Positions 38,985 to 48,153 of a stretch of DNA of 64,000 nt are shown here, piece by piece. The notes under the pieces are model-generated. The model made no database searches, was not told where the DNA came from, and saw only the letters and a program-made list of their open reading frames with translations. Position numbers and translations under genes: made by a program. The first letter of the stretch is position 1, and the number at the start of each line of letters is the position of its first letter. Origin of the DNA: Staphylococcus sp. ACRSN (GTDB lineage Bacteria > Bacillota > Bacilli > Staphylococcales > Staphylococcaceae); the NCBI RefSeq assembly GCF_022346615.1, contig NZ_JAKRNS010000006.1, forward strand, positions 62,001 to 126,000, written 5' to 3'.

Positions 38985-39001
38985 AATCACTTAAAGTGAT
39001 T
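38985..39001. promoter_or_regulatory. Palindromic operator candidate upstream of nagE
   Basis: AATCACTT and AAGTGATT form a perfect 17-bp palindrome about 32 bp upstream of the -35. A GntR-type amino-sugar regulator (NagR) is a reasonable but unproven binder. Confidence 0.4.
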
Positions 39002-39129
39002 GCATAATAACCATGTAAAAAACAGAACAAATCAAACATCTAAATTATTCATTATCACTTAATCATAATGAATAATATTAAAAAAATGATTTATTCGGTC
39101 TCTTTATACTTTTGTTAGGTTAAAAATTT

Positions 39130-39170
39130 AAAAACAGGCTGGGAACGATTTACTTTCCCAACCTGCTTTT
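39130..39170 (-). terminator. Terminator of argF
   Basis: AGCAGGTTGGGAA pairs with TTCCCAGCCTGTT and is followed by TTTTT on the minus strand. Confidence 0.8.
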
Positions 39171-39212
39171 CATATATCTTATTCAAATTTAAGTATTAAA
39201 TTAACTTATATT

Positions 39213-40214
39213 TTAAAATATATCGCCTAATGTAACAGACATGATTGCTTTAATAGAATGTAACCTATTTTCAGCTTGATCAAAAACGACTGAATGTTTA
39301 CCTTGAAACACATCATCAGTCATTTCCATTTCTGTTAAACCATATGTTTCATATATTTGTTGACCTACTTCAGTGTTTAAATCATGGAATGCTGGTAAAC
39401 AATGTAACACAATCACATCTGGATTCATTGTTTGCAGTAACATTGATTCATTCACTTGGTATGGTAATAACTGATTTATTCTTGTTTCCAATACAGATTG
39501 ATCTTCCCCCATTGAAAACCATACATCAGTGTAGATTGCATCTGTTTGATAAATCGCTTTTTGAACATCTTCAGTAATTAACAAATTACTTCCAGATTGT
39601 TCAGCATACTTTTTCGCTAGTTGTTGTATTGACTCATCTGGTTGCAACGATAAAGGAGCAGCAATATGTACATGCACCCCAAGAATTGCACCCGTCACAA
39701 GTAAATCATGCGCAACATTATTTCTAGCATCACCAACGTATGTTAACGTCTTACCTTTTAAAGTTCCGAGGTTTTCTTTTAAAGTAAAGAAATCAGCAAT
39801 CATTTGCGTTGGATGCCATTCATTTGTTAAGCCATTCCATACTGGCACATTTGCATTTTCTGCCAATGCCTCTACATCTTTTTGATGAAATCCTCTAAAT
39901 TCAATACCATCATACATTCTGCCTAATACCTTTGCTGTGTCAGACGTGGACTCTTTTACACCTAAGTGAATATCTCCTTGACCAAAGTATTCTGGATATG
40001 CACCTAAATCATAAGCAGCCACGCTAAATGCAGAACGTGTTCTTGTAGATGGTTTTTCAAAAAGTAACGCCAAATTTTTCCCCTTTAAATAAGGATGTGG
40101 TATGCCTCTTTTTTTCTTTTCTTTTAATTCACCAGTAAAATCAATTAAAGTATTTAATTCTTCTGTTGAAAAGTCACATGTTTTCAAAAAATGTTTACCT
40201 TTAAATGTTTGCAA
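39213..40214 (-). CDS. argF: Ornithine carbamoyltransferase
   Basis: At least 333 residues. Carbamoyl-phosphate binding STRTR is at 56-60 ([12 protein letters not shown]), HPTQ at 134-137, and the ornithine-side HCLPAF with C272. It makes citrulline from ornithine. The anabolic role is inferred from the argDCJB operon 5 kb away and the lack of arcA/arcC neighbours. The start is uncertain: TTG 40214 has no ribosome binding site, while a GGAG site lies about 30 bases upstream, in front of an ATG directly followed by TAA. Confidence 0.88.
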   Translation of the reverse strand: MQTFKGKHFLKTCDFSTEELNTLIDFTGELKEKKKRGIPHPYLKGKNLALLFEKPSTRTRSAFSVAAYDLGAYPEYFGQGDIHLGVKESTSDTAKVLGRMYDGIEFRGFHQKDVEALAENANVPVWNGLTNEWHPTQMIADFFTLKENLGTLKGKTLTYVGDARNNVAHDLLVTGAILGVHVHIAAPLSLQPDESIQQLAKKYAEQSGSNLLITEDVQKAIYQTDAIYTDVWFSMGEDQSVLETRINQLLPYQVNESMLLQTMNPDVIVLHCLPAFHDLNTEVGQQIYETYGLTEMEMTDDVFQGKHSVVFDQAENRLHSIKAIMSVTLGDIF

Positions 40215-40279
40215 TTTTTTTAATGCTGTTGTGTACGCCCCAATTACATCACTCCAATATTAATATAAGATTAATATAC

Positions 40280-40308
40280 ATAATAAAGGTATTTTACACA
40301 GAAATCAA
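40280..40308 (-). promoter_or_regulatory. argF promoter
   Basis: On the minus strand TTGATT (40308-40303) and TATTAT (40285-40280) have a 17-bp spacer. Just downstream ATGTATATTAATCTT is a weak ARG-box-like sequence. Confidence 0.6.
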
Positions 40309-40399
40309 GTATAAATATACTGTTTATTGTATATTGTTGAAATTAACTAATTTCTTTCCTCTTTTTTTATTTAAGTCGTGCCCATTTTTTCAGAATTTA

Positions 40400-40429
40400 A
40401 CAGTTGTGTAAGATATAGAATCATTTAGG
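40400..40429 (+). promoter_or_regulatory. Candidate AgrA-binding direct repeat
   Basis: ACAGTTGTG (40400-40408) and TCATTTAGG (40421-40429) are separated by exactly 12 bp. They match the agr P2 repeats ACAGTTAAG and ACAGTTAGG at 7 of 9 positions each, and the preceding TTTA also agrees. It lies 124 bp before the peptide ATG and 33 bp before a TATAAT with a poor -35, as expected for an activated promoter. Confidence 0.45.
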
Positions 40430-40552
40430 AATTGTACTCAATCAAATATTTACACTTTAGAATATAATGAATCGAGTTACGGACTGTTTATTTTAAACAA
40501 CCTAAAATTTTATATAATTTATATAGCCTAATAATTCCGGAGGTGAAACCAC

Positions 40553-40621
40553 ATGTCTAGTGTAATTGTTGAATTAATTAAGCAAATTCTATCTCAATTT
40601 GTTTCTGGAGGATTTCAATAA
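40553..40621 (+). CDS. Small amphipathic peptide, alpha-type phenol-soluble modulin-like
   Basis: A 22-residue ORF with a near-perfect ribosome binding site (GGAGGTGA, six to seven bases before the ATG). After Met it reads SSVIVELIKQILSQFVS and ends GGFQ. Hydrophobic residues fall at 4,5,8,9,12,13,16,17, the exact two-in-four spacing of an amphipathic helix; the other face is E7, K10, Q11, S14, Q15. The LIKQILSQF core resembles the VIKSLIEQF of S. aureus PSM-alpha1. There is no signal peptide, as in PSMs, which are exported by the Pmt transporter. Net charge is about zero. It is a single gene between argF and an MFS permease. Alternatives are a type I toxin or a regulatory peptide, but toxins usually have a longer membrane helix and a basic tail. 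Confidence 0.65.
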   Translation: MSSVIVELIKQILSQFVSGGFQ

Positions 40622-41039
40622 AACGATAAATTTTCTCATTCATCCACTACTTTTTGCATTCATCCATTTTACCTTTCTCAATAAATAAACATCACAAATG
40701 TTTACAGTGATGAATCAATTCAAAGCATCATAACTGTATGTTATATATAAATTTAAAAGCACATAGAATAATAAACACTCAGGTTTATATTCATAATATA
40801 TGCTGGATATATAGCACAATAAAAATAGAGGTAAAGACGTTAATAACATCTTTACCTCTTTATAATTAATACCACAGTTGATTGATTTGAAAATTTATAA
40901 TTTTTCATTTTTTTCTACTAATATTTGATAATTCAAAGTTATATACTTTACGACTACTTTTACTATTATTAATAACTTATCAAACACATCATATTCTATA
41001 TATTGAATATAGTTGTATAAATATTAACAAAGTATGAAG
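40622..41039. other. Intergenic region downstream of the PSM-like peptide
   Basis: Contains two copies of CATTCATCC about 20 bases apart (40640-40670), a small hairpin CATCAC/GTGATG (40690-40713), and a terminator at 40826-40862. I looked for a second small peptide with a ribosome binding site and found none. The rest is AT-rich. Confidence 0.5.
40826..40862. terminator. Terminator after the PSM-like gene, possibly shared with the convergent MFS gene
   Basis: AGAGGTAAAGA pairs perfectly with TCTTTACCTCT, followed by TTTA on the plus strand and preceded by an A-run that gives T's on the minus strand. Confidence 0.75.
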
Positions 41040-42302
41040 TTATTCAATCGCTTGTTTTTTTCTATTTTTAATACGCTCACGTTCTTCAGGCGTTTTTAAG
41101 AAGCGTGTCATAATTGCACTTGCAACATATAAACCAAACAATAAGTACATCATACCTTGTACCCCGATACTATCATAAAACAGTGCCACTAGACCCGGTC
41201 CAACGAATACACACAAACCGGCACCTAAATTTAATATTGCCATGGCTGGTCCTTTATCTCCATCATGTACCAGTGAAGGCACAAGTGCTGAAATTGGTAC
41301 AAAACCAGCTAAACACATCCCCCATAAGAAACCAACTGTTCCTACAACTAATACATTTCCCGTAAATATTTCAGGTATAAAATATAAGCCCAATGTGAAA
41401 ATAGCACAGCCTATCCCACCAATATAGGATATTGTATTTTTCCAACCAATTTTATCACTCAATGCACCAAATATTAAATTAAATATAATATTTGCAATAA
41501 ATATCGTTCCCCAAATATTCAACCAAGTCGTGGTCGCAATACCTTTGCTCGATAAGTAAATTGGTAAAAATAATGGAAATGCGTATTGTGCTGCTTGATT
41601 TATAATACGTACAATACAAGCGATAGCAACTCTAGGTTCCCTAAATAAAATCGTAACACCTGCGCCTACTTCTTTAATATGATCTTTAAATCCTTCTTCT
41701 CTTTCTTCAAGTTCAAATTGATCTCTATTCACAACAATCGCTAAAAATGCACCTATAATAACCCAAATAATTGCCGTCCATAAGGTTATAAAATGACCAA
41801 ATAATTGAATTGCCATTGAAGAATAAAATGCACCGAGTACACTCAATCCTCCAGTAAATACAAACCAGAACCATCCAACAGCTGCACCTAATCTTTTTTG
41901 AGGCGAGCGATAAGCTACCCACACTAAAAAGGAATATGCAAATAGTGGATAACCAAATCCTCTAATTGCATAGGATGGTATCATTAAATCATAATTCATA
42001 GAAGGTATTGCAAATCCTACAAATATAATATGACCTAAAATATATAGTGCTGTCCCTATAAGCATAACCTTTCTTGGGCCTATAATTTCAACTAATACAC
42101 CCGAAAGCCATGATCCGATAGCAATTGTCACACCATAGCACGTCGTTAGTACTGCAGTTTGCTGTACAGATAAACCATTGTCATGCAAATATGGACTTAT
42201 CCAAGCTAATTCTAAACCATCCCCCATCATAAATAATAATACGCCAATATATCCCCATAACAATGTTGGAGGCATTCCCATTTTCGCTAATTTTTGATTC
42301 AT
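41040..42302 (-). CDS. MFS transporter, polyol permease type (RbtT/DalT/CsbX-like)
   Basis: A 420-residue, 12-helix permease. N-terminal LLWGYIGVLLFMMGDGLELAWISPYL, the D-x-x-G-x-R/K loop (VEIIGPRK) between helices 2 and 3, and LSDKIGWKN between helices 8 and 9 fit the RbtT/DalT/CsbX branch, which takes up ribitol, arabinitol and related compounds. AAAGGGGTG precedes the ATG. A CRE upstream at 42411 suggests catabolite repression, fitting a carbon-source transporter. No polyol dehydrogenase is adjacent. Confidence 0.72.
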   Translation of the reverse strand: MNQKLAKMGMPPTLLWGYIGVLLFMMGDGLELAWISPYLHDNGLSVQQTAVLTTCYGVTIAIGSWLSGVLVEIIGPRKVMLIGTALYILGHIIFVGFAIPSMNYDLMIPSYAIRGFGYPLFAYSFLVWVAYRSPQKRLGAAVGWFWFVFTGGLSVLGAFYSSMAIQLFGHFITLWTAIIWVIIGAFLAIVVNRDQFELEEREEGFKDHIKEVGAGVTILFREPRVAIACIVRIINQAAQYAFPLFLPIYLSSKGIATTTWLNIWGTIFIANIIFNLIFGALSDKIGWKNTISYIGGIGCAIFTLGLYFIPEIFTGNVLVVGTVGFLWGMCLAGFVPISALVPSLVHDGDKGPAMAILNLGAGLCVFVGPGLVALFYDSIGVQGMMYLLFGLYVASAIMTRFLKTPEERERIKNRKKQAIE

Positions 42303-42740
42303 AAAAATTCACACCCCTTTAAAATAAATACTGTAAAATTGCATAATAAAATTTTGATTTAGTTATATTTACTTGCATTACGGATTTACAAAGTTAATAT
42401 ACAAAACATTTTAGAAAGCGTTTTCATTTGTTAGTGTTATATTATTTCATTTTTTCTAACAATGCAAATTTATTTTCGTTTATTTTCATTTATTTTCGTT
42501 TTACATTTTGGCATTTTCTATAATCACTTGAATTTTACGTTTTAAAAAGTAGCTATATCATGTATGTATCCGTTGCCATAATACTAATTTATTACTCATT
42601 AAATTACATACTTCTCTTAAATATTTTTGAATTCACAAAATAAATTCTTAATATTATCATCTTTTTTATTAATCTGTTACAGTACAGTTAAAATTAGAAT
42701 CATATATTGTTTAAACTTAAGGGAATGGATGGGGGATCCT
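42303..42740. other. Intergenic region between divergent MFS and VOC genes
   Basis: Carries the CRE at 42411-42426 and three TTTATTTTCRTT repeats (about 42470-42502). The remainder is AT-rich; an open frame upstream of the VOC start has no ribosome binding site. No gene is seen. Confidence 0.55.
42411..42426 (-). promoter_or_regulatory. CRE site before the polyol-type permease
   Basis: TAGAAAGCGTTTTCAT matches the CcpA consensus WTGNAARCGNWWWCAW at all but the second position. Confidence 0.6.
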
Positions 42741-43400
42741 ATGAAATTTGAACAAATCACTTTACTAACATCAAATTTTACTGAAACGATGCAATTTTAT
42801 GATGAAATACTAGAATGTCCAGTACAAAAGATAAATGAGGACTGTTTTAATGTAGAAATTGGGGAATCTACTTTAGTATTCCAACGTACTAATGAATTAA
42901 TGCAACCTTATTATCATTTTGCAATTGATATACCATATAATTACTTCTACGACATGAAGCAACATTTTCAAAATATATTGTTTTTATTAATGGAAGAAGG
43001 TAAACATTCTGTTTACTATGAGTCTTTTATTGCACATTCAATGTACTTTAACGACCCTTCTGGTAACATCGTTGAATTAATCGCTAGAGCAACCAATATA
43101 ACTGATGAACCTGAATTTTCTAGAATTAGTGAAATGAGTTTTGTATGTAACGATTCAACAACACTATATGAAGCACTGTTAAACTATAACGTAAGCACTC
43201 ACAACGATACAAAGTTCAATCCAAGAGAGTTAAACTTTGTGGGCGATGCAAAGGATGAAAACTACATCCTAATCACGCCAGAACAAAGAAAATGGCTATT
43301 TTCAGATAAAATGTCCTTGGCATTTCCAATCACAATAACAACAGAGCAATTTCAACTATCTTATAACACTAAGAATCAATGGAAATTGCACTCACTTTAA
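42741..43400 (+). CDS. VOC-superfamily (glyoxalase-like) protein
   Basis: ATG 42741 after GGGGGATCC gives 219 residues. The N-terminal 115 residues form a typical VOC module: MKFEQITLLTSNFTETMQFYDEIL and MYFNDPSGNIVELIAR, the usual C-terminal metal-site strand with E. The second half has no clear second module. VOC proteins include glyoxalases, dioxygenases and antibiotic-binding proteins; the role here is unknown. Confidence 0.7.
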   Translation: MKFEQITLLTSNFTETMQFYDEILECPVQKINEDCFNVEIGESTLVFQRTNELMQPYYHFAIDIPYNYFYDMKQHFQNILFLLMEEGKHSVYYESFIAHSMYFNDPSGNIVELIARATNITDEPEFSRISEMSFVCNDSTTLYEALLNYNVSTHNDTKFNPRELNFVGDAKDENYILITPEQRKWLFSDKMSLAFPITITTEQFQLSYNTKNQWKLHSL

Positions 43401-43630
43401 AACTTACTATGTATGACTTTTATCATTACCTTACACTTTCCGAAATATTATGCAGACAATATTTAATTGTTATATTAAACAAATACCTAACTCTTTTTAA
43501 ATATAATTAAGAAAAATTATTAAATTACATCATCTTAAATATGATTTGCAATTTAATCATAAGCATTTTTCTTATCAAAATAATAATACGGATGTATAAT
43601 TTATATAGTTTGTAAAAGGAGTGGTATATT

Positions 43631-44860
43631 ATGAGCACATTTTCAAATGAGGAAAAAGTGCAAATATTATCTGATATTGTAGAGATTAATACAGTAAATG
43701 ATAATGAAATTGAGATTTGCGAGTATTTGCAAAAATTATTCGCGGAACATGGCATTGAAGCAAAAATTGATAAAGTAGACGAACGTCGTGCAAATTTAAT
43801 TGCTGAAATTGGTGAAAGTGGTCCGGTTATCGGTATATCTGGTCACATGGACGTCGTTTCGGAAGGTAATCGAGATCAATGGAAATATGATCCATTCAAG
43901 TTAACTGAGGAAGATGGCTTTTTATACGGTCGCGGTGCGGCAGATATGAAATCAGGACTTGCAGCTTTAGCTATTGCATTAATCGAAATAAAGCATTCTA
44001 ATGCATTAAAAAATGGCCGTATTCGATTCCTAGCCACTACTGGCGAAGAAATGGAACAACTTGGTTCCCAACAACTCTATGAAAAAGGCTATATGGATGA
44101 TGTAGAAGCTTTAGTTATCGCTGAACCTTGTCAGGACATGCTTGTTTATGCACATAAAGGTTCTATGGATTATAAAATCAAATCAACAGGTAAATCTGCA
44201 CATAGTTCCATGCCAATAATTGGCGTCAATGCGATTAAACCATTAATAGAATTCATCCAAGATATAGATGAAGCATATGCTAGAATTTCAAAAGAGGTTA
44301 AAGGTGAGTCATTAGATTTTACAAATCTCTTACAGAAATTCAGTACATCATTGCCATCATCTATCAATAAAGATGAAATTGAAGATGTCTTAAAAGGTCT
44401 TGTTATAAGTAATACATTAATACAAGGCGGTGTCCAAGTGAACTCCGTACCTGAGTCAGCCGATGCAGATTTTAATATCCGAACAATACCAGAGTATAAT
44501 AATGATCAAGTTAAATCATTGTTTGCGGATACTATAGCAAAACATAATAATCAAGGTGCACATTTAGAAAGTGATTTATACCTAGATTTAGAACCCGTAC
44601 TTACAACTGGACAAAATGGTTTAATCGAATCTGCTAAGTCTATTGGCGATCGCATGTTCAATAAAGATTTACTTGCGTCTCCAATTGGTGGTGTAACTGA
44701 TGCATCAAACCTTTTACGTGGTAAAGATGAATCGTTCCCATTCCTTGTATTTGGGCCAGGCAGTGAACCACATCAAGTAAATGAACGTGTGGAAAAAGCA
44801 ATGTATTTTAAATTTATCGACTTTTACATTGAGTTATTAACAACATACGTCAAAAAATAA
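43631..44860 (+). CDS. M20-family deacylase (ArgE/DapE-like)
   Basis: A 409-residue zinc amidohydrolase with SGHMDVV (H72, D74), GRGAADMKSG (D105), the catalytic TGEE (E139, E140), and a Ser/His-containing dimerisation domain from about 175 to 290. AGGAGTGG precedes the ATG. Candidates are succinyl-diaminopimelate desuccinylase (DapE) or acetylornithine deacetylase (ArgE). The arg operon next door already encodes ArgJ, which recycles the acetyl group, so an ArgE role is not needed, and DapE is the usual annotation of staphylococcal relatives. Confidence 0.75.
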   Translation: MSTFSNEEKVQILSDIVEINTVNDNEIEICEYLQKLFAEHGIEAKIDKVDERRANLIAEIGESGPVIGISGHMDVVSEGNRDQWKYDPFKLTEEDGFLYGRGAADMKSGLAALAIALIEIKHSNALKNGRIRFLATTGEEMEQLGSQQLYEKGYMDDVEALVIAEPCQDMLVYAHKGSMDYKIKSTGKSAHSSMPIIGVNAIKPLIEFIQDIDEAYARISKEVKGESLDFTNLLQKFSTSLPSSINKDEIEDVLKGLVISNTLIQGGVQVNSVPESADADFNIRTIPEYNNDQVKSLFADTIAKHNNQGAHLESDLYLDLEPVLTTGQNGLIESAKSIGDRMFNKDLLASPIGGVTDASNLLRGKDESFPFLVFGPGSEPHQVNERVEKAMYFKFIDFYIELLTTYVKK

Positions 44861-44940
44861 TCAGATATTAATATACCCTAGATTATAGTTCAATCCATAT
44901 TGAGATTAGCGTACTATAGTCATTAGTCATACTCATAAAT

Positions 44941-44993
44941 AAAAAGCGTTCAAAACATACTATTCAATTTGAATATGTTTTGAACGCTTTTTT
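44941..44993. terminator. Bidirectional terminator between the M20 gene and argB
   Basis: AAAAAGCGTTCAAAACATA pairs with TATGTTTTGAACGCTTTTT, with TTCAA/TTGAA also pairing inside. T-runs on both strands. Confidence 0.9.
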
Positions 44994-45048
44994 CAAGTTA
45001 TCTTTTGTCTTCTGTTTTATTTAATAAATCTACAAATTAATAGCTACT

Positions 45049-45810
45049 TTAACGTTGTATCGTTGTACCGACTTTAGCGCCTTTCACCAATTTGTCTATC
45101 ACATGTGGTTCATTCCCAGCTGCAATTACTACTTTTTGACAACCTAGTTCAATGGCTTCCACTGCATCTTGAACTTTTGGAATCATACCACCATATATAT
45201 CTTCTTTATCAATAAAATATTGAATGCTTTCAGCGTTTAACTTTAATTGCACTTCTTTATCAATAATTACACCCGGAATATCACTTAATAAATAAATTGG
45301 TGCTGTTAACGCTTGAGCGACCTTATATGCCAATGTATCTGCATTAATATTATATAATTGTCTCGTATCTTGTTTAATACCGATAGAAGCTAAGACTGGT
45401 ATAAAATGATTAGTTAAATGTTGAAAAAATTCTGTATTCATATCAATCGGTTCACCTACAAAACCATACTTTTCACTGAGTGGATTAATATCAAAAAGTT
45501 TCCCATCAATACCATTTATTCCTATACTTATATTACTATTATGATTCATCTTACTGACGAGTTGTGGGTTAACTTGTCCAATCAGTGTTTGGCTGGTCAC
45601 AGACAATACGGTTTCTGTTGTCACGCGTAATCCATCTTCAAATTTAGGTGCAACACCTTCATTTTCTAATGCTTTGTTTATAAATGGTCCACCCCCATGA
45701 ACGATAATGGGTTTATAACCTTGTTTTTTTAATGTGATAATATCTTCAATAATTGATTCATGTAAGTGTGTTAATGTACTGCCGCCTATTTTTATAACAA
45801 TATAACTCAC
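45049..45810 (-). CDS. argB: Acetylglutamate kinase
   Basis: A 253-residue amino acid kinase: IKIGGSTL at the N-terminus, VHGGGPFIN (substrate loop), and the nucleotide region LLSDIPGVI with the catalytic aspartate. Starts with GTG 45810 behind GGGGAGTTG. It phosphorylates N-acetylglutamate, the second step of ornithine synthesis. Last of the four genes argD-argC-argJ-argB. Confidence 0.92.
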   Translation of the reverse strand: MSYIVIKIGGSTLTHLHESIIEDIITLKKQGYKPIIVHGGGPFINKALENEGVAPKFEDGLRVTTETVLSVTSQTLIGQVNPQLVSKMNHNSNISIGINGIDGKLFDINPLSEKYGFVGEPIDMNTEFFQHLTNHFIPVLASIGIKQDTRQLYNINADTLAYKVAQALTAPIYLLSDIPGVIIDKEVQLKLNAESIQYFIDKEDIYGGMIPKVQDAVEAIELGCQKVVIAAGNEPHVIDKLVKGAKVGTTIQR

Positions 45811-45824
45811 TATGCCAACTCCCC

Positions 45825-47063
45825 TTATGTTCTATATGAAGCATTAATTCGGATATAATCATATGATAAGTCACAACCATATGCTGCTGCTTCACCTTCG
45901 CCAGATCCTACATTAACTTCAATTTCAATGGTATCAGCTTCAAGTTGTTCTTTTAGCTGTAATTCATCAAATTCAAGTGCCATTCCTTCTGCTACAACTG
46001 GCACTTCTGCTAAAGTCACATAAGTTTCGTGTGGCTCAACATTTTGGGAAGCATAACCTATTGCTGTGATAATTCTACCAAAGTTTGCATCTTCTCCATG
46101 TATAGCTGATTTAACGAGGTTCGAAGAAACGATACTCTTAGCTATCATTCTTGCTTCTTCTGAATCAACTGCACCTTTAACTTTCGCTGTAACTAATTTT
46201 GTTGCACCTTCGCCATCTTTCGCTATCGCTTTGGCAAGATACTGCGTTACAAAATTCAAAGCATAATTAAATTTGTGCCATTCTGAGTGCGCAGGTGTAA
46301 GCGCATTGTTTTTAGCTTGTCCATTTGCCATAAATAGAACCATGTCATTCGTACTTGTATCACCATCTACCGTAATCATATTAAATGATTGGTCAACCGA
46401 TTGTTTCAAAGCGGTCGTCAAATCAATACTTTCTATGTTAGCATCTGTCGTTACAAAACCTAGCATTGTTGCCATATTTGGATGAATCATGCCAGAACCT
46501 TTAGCCGTTCCACCTATCGTTACAGTCTCACCATCAATTTCAACTTGAACTGAAAGGTGTTTCGTCATCGTATCTGTCGTTAAAATTGCCTCACTAAAGA
46601 AATCGCCTTGGTTAAAGCCATCTTTCATCACATTTTGCGTACCATATTTAATTTTATCCATAGGTAAAAATGAACCAATGACACCGGTTGAAGCCACACC
46701 AACATTATGTGCAGGCAAATTTAATTGTTCCGCTACCCACGTTTGAGTATCTTTAGCATCTTGTAACCCTTTTTCACCAGTACATGCGTTTGCATTTGCT
46801 GAATTTACAACAATTGCTTGTAGTGTTTGATTATTATTAATACATGCTTCCGTTACTTGTAAAGGTGCTGCTTTAAAACGATTTAATGTATAAACACCCG
46901 CTGCTGCTGCCTCATTTTCAGAATAAATCCATCCAAAATCTTTACGTTTTTTTCTTAATCCAACGTGAAATCCACCAGCTACAAATCCGGAAGGAGAACT
47001 AACATCACCTTGTAAATCTACATTCAGTTGATCTAATATATCTATTGTTTCAATATCTTTCAT
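45825..47063 (-). CDS. argJ: Bifunctional glutamate N-acetyltransferase/amino-acid acetyltransferase
   Basis: A 412-residue Ntn-type enzyme that cleaves itself before T199 in [13 protein letters not shown] to give alpha and beta chains (198 and 214 residues). The oxyanion motif ASTGVIG is near residue 125 and [13 protein letters not shown] near 90. It transfers acetyl from acetylornithine to glutamate, closing the acetyl cycle. GAAGGAGAG precedes the ATG. Confidence 0.95.
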   Translation of the reverse strand: MKDIETIDILDQLNVDLQGDVSSPSGFVAGGFHVGLRKKRKDFGWIYSENEAAAAGVYTLNRFKAAPLQVTEACINNNQTLQAIVVNSANANACTGEKGLQDAKDTQTWVAEQLNLPAHNVGVASTGVIGSFLPMDKIKYGTQNVMKDGFNQGDFFSEAILTTDTMTKHLSVQVEIDGETVTIGGTAKGSGMIHPNMATMLGFVTTDANIESIDLTTALKQSVDQSFNMITVDGDTSTNDMVLFMANGQAKNNALTPAHSEWHKFNYALNFVTQYLAKAIAKDGEGATKLVTAKVKGAVDSEEARMIAKSIVSSNLVKSAIHGEDANFGRIITAIGYASQNVEPHETYVTLAEVPVVAEGMALEFDELQLKEQLEADTIEIEVNVGSGEGEAAAYGCDLSYDYIRINASYRT

Positions 47064-47081
47064 AGTATCTCTCCTTCTTTT

Positions 47082-48113
47082 TTATGGGTATACTGGTGAT
47101 TGATTTAATCCAGTTGTTTCTTCTAATCCGAACATTAAATTTAAATTCTGTATTGCTTGACCACTTGCGCCTTTAACTAAATTATCAATGACTGAAACAA
47201 TTACAGCTGTTTGTTGAGTTTCATCAACATATAAACCAATATCACAGAAGTTACTTGCATATACTTCTTTTGTCTTTGGATATTCACCCAAATCTCTCAC
47301 CCGAACAAATGGTTTATCATCATAATATTTCTTGTATGTTGCCTGTAAAGCTTCACTTGTAAGTGGTTGTTTTAATTTGACGTAAATCGTCGATAAGATA
47401 CCTCTTGTCATCGGAACAAGATGAGGTGTGAAAATAACATTGATATTTTTATTAGCTACTTTAGTTAAATACTGTTCAATTTCCGGTTTATGTTTATGTT
47501 TTCCAATACCATAAGCGCTAAAGTTTTCATTCATCTCGGAATAGTGGACGTTTTGTGAGAGTGACCTACCTGCTCCTGAAACACCTGTCTTTGCATCGAT
47601 GATGATTGAATCTGTATCAATCATTTCTTCATCTATGACTGGATGTAATGCCAATAATGTTGCCGTAGGGAAACAACCTGGATTTGCAATTAAGTTCACT
47701 TCATTTCGTTGAATTTCTGTCCACTCAGCAATACTATAATCTGCATTATCTAATTGTTGTTGTGATGCAGCTGCTTCACCATAAAATTGTTGATACACAT
47801 CCCTATCCTTCAATCTAAAATCACCTGATAAATCAATGACTTTAATACCTTGTTCTACTAATTGAGGTGCTATGTGTTTACTCACATTTGAAGGTGTTGC
47901 AAAAAATACGACATCACATGATATAGCTTCATTATTTAACGCTTCGTAATGATGTGTTATGTGATTTAAGTGAGGAAATGTCTTACTAATCGGCTCATCA
48001 ACCTTTGAATGTGAAAAAATATATTTAATTTTTACTTGCGGATGTTGTGCCAATAATCGAATTAATTCGACCGCACCATATCCACTTCCTCCTACAATCC
48101 CAACTTCTATCAT
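47082..48113 (-). CDS. argC: N-acetyl-gamma-glutamyl-phosphate reductase
   Basis: ATG 48113 has AAAGGAATG about ten bases upstream and gives 343 residues starting [20 protein letters not shown]; an ATG nine bases earlier is too close to the ribosome binding site. The catalytic cysteine is in [15 protein letters not shown] (C147). It reduces acetylglutamyl phosphate to the semialdehyde, third step of ornithine synthesis. Confidence 0.94.
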   Translation of the reverse strand: MIEVGIVGGSGYGAVELIRLLAQHPQVKIKYIFSHSKVDEPISKTFPHLNHITHHYEALNNEAISCDVVFFATPSNVSKHIAPQLVEQGIKVIDLSGDFRLKDRDVYQQFYGEAAASQQQLDNADYSIAEWTEIQRNEVNLIANPGCFPTATLLALHPVIDEEMIDTDSIIIDAKTGVSGAGRSLSQNVHYSEMNENFSAYGIGKHKHKPEIEQYLTKVANKNINVIFTPHLVPMTRGILSTIYVKLKQPLTSEALQATYKKYYDDKPFVRVRDLGEYPKTKEVYASNFCDIGLYVDETQQTAVIVSVIDNLVKGASGQAIQNLNLMFGLEETTGLNQSPVYP

Positions 48114-48153
48114 AACGTTCATTCCTTTCTGAATATTCGCACTTTTAATGGTA

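Larger units (their letters stand above)
38903..39212. other. Regulatory region of the nagE-nagB unit and argF terminator
   Basis: On the minus strand TTGAAT (38953-38948) and TATATT (38930-38925) with 17-bp spacing form the nagE promoter. Upstream lie two palindromes: TTTTGAAAAATATTTTCAAAA (38966-38986, imperfect) and AATCACTT(A)AAGTGATT (38985-39001, perfect). They are candidate regulator sites. The argF terminator fills 39130-39170. No gene is seen. Confidence 0.6.
40215..40552. other. Divergent regulatory region between argF and the small amphipathic peptide gene
   Basis: The left part carries the argF promoter (40280-40308), the middle an AgrA-like direct repeat (40400-40429), and the right a TATAAT at 40463-40468 and another at 40513-40518 before the peptide gene. 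Otherwise AT-rich with no further gene seen. Confidence 0.55.

Noticed and set aside
40640..40670. Two CATTCATCC copies as a possible tandem repeat or second peptide gene
   Set aside because: Only two short copies and no start codon with a ribosome binding site; likely chance.
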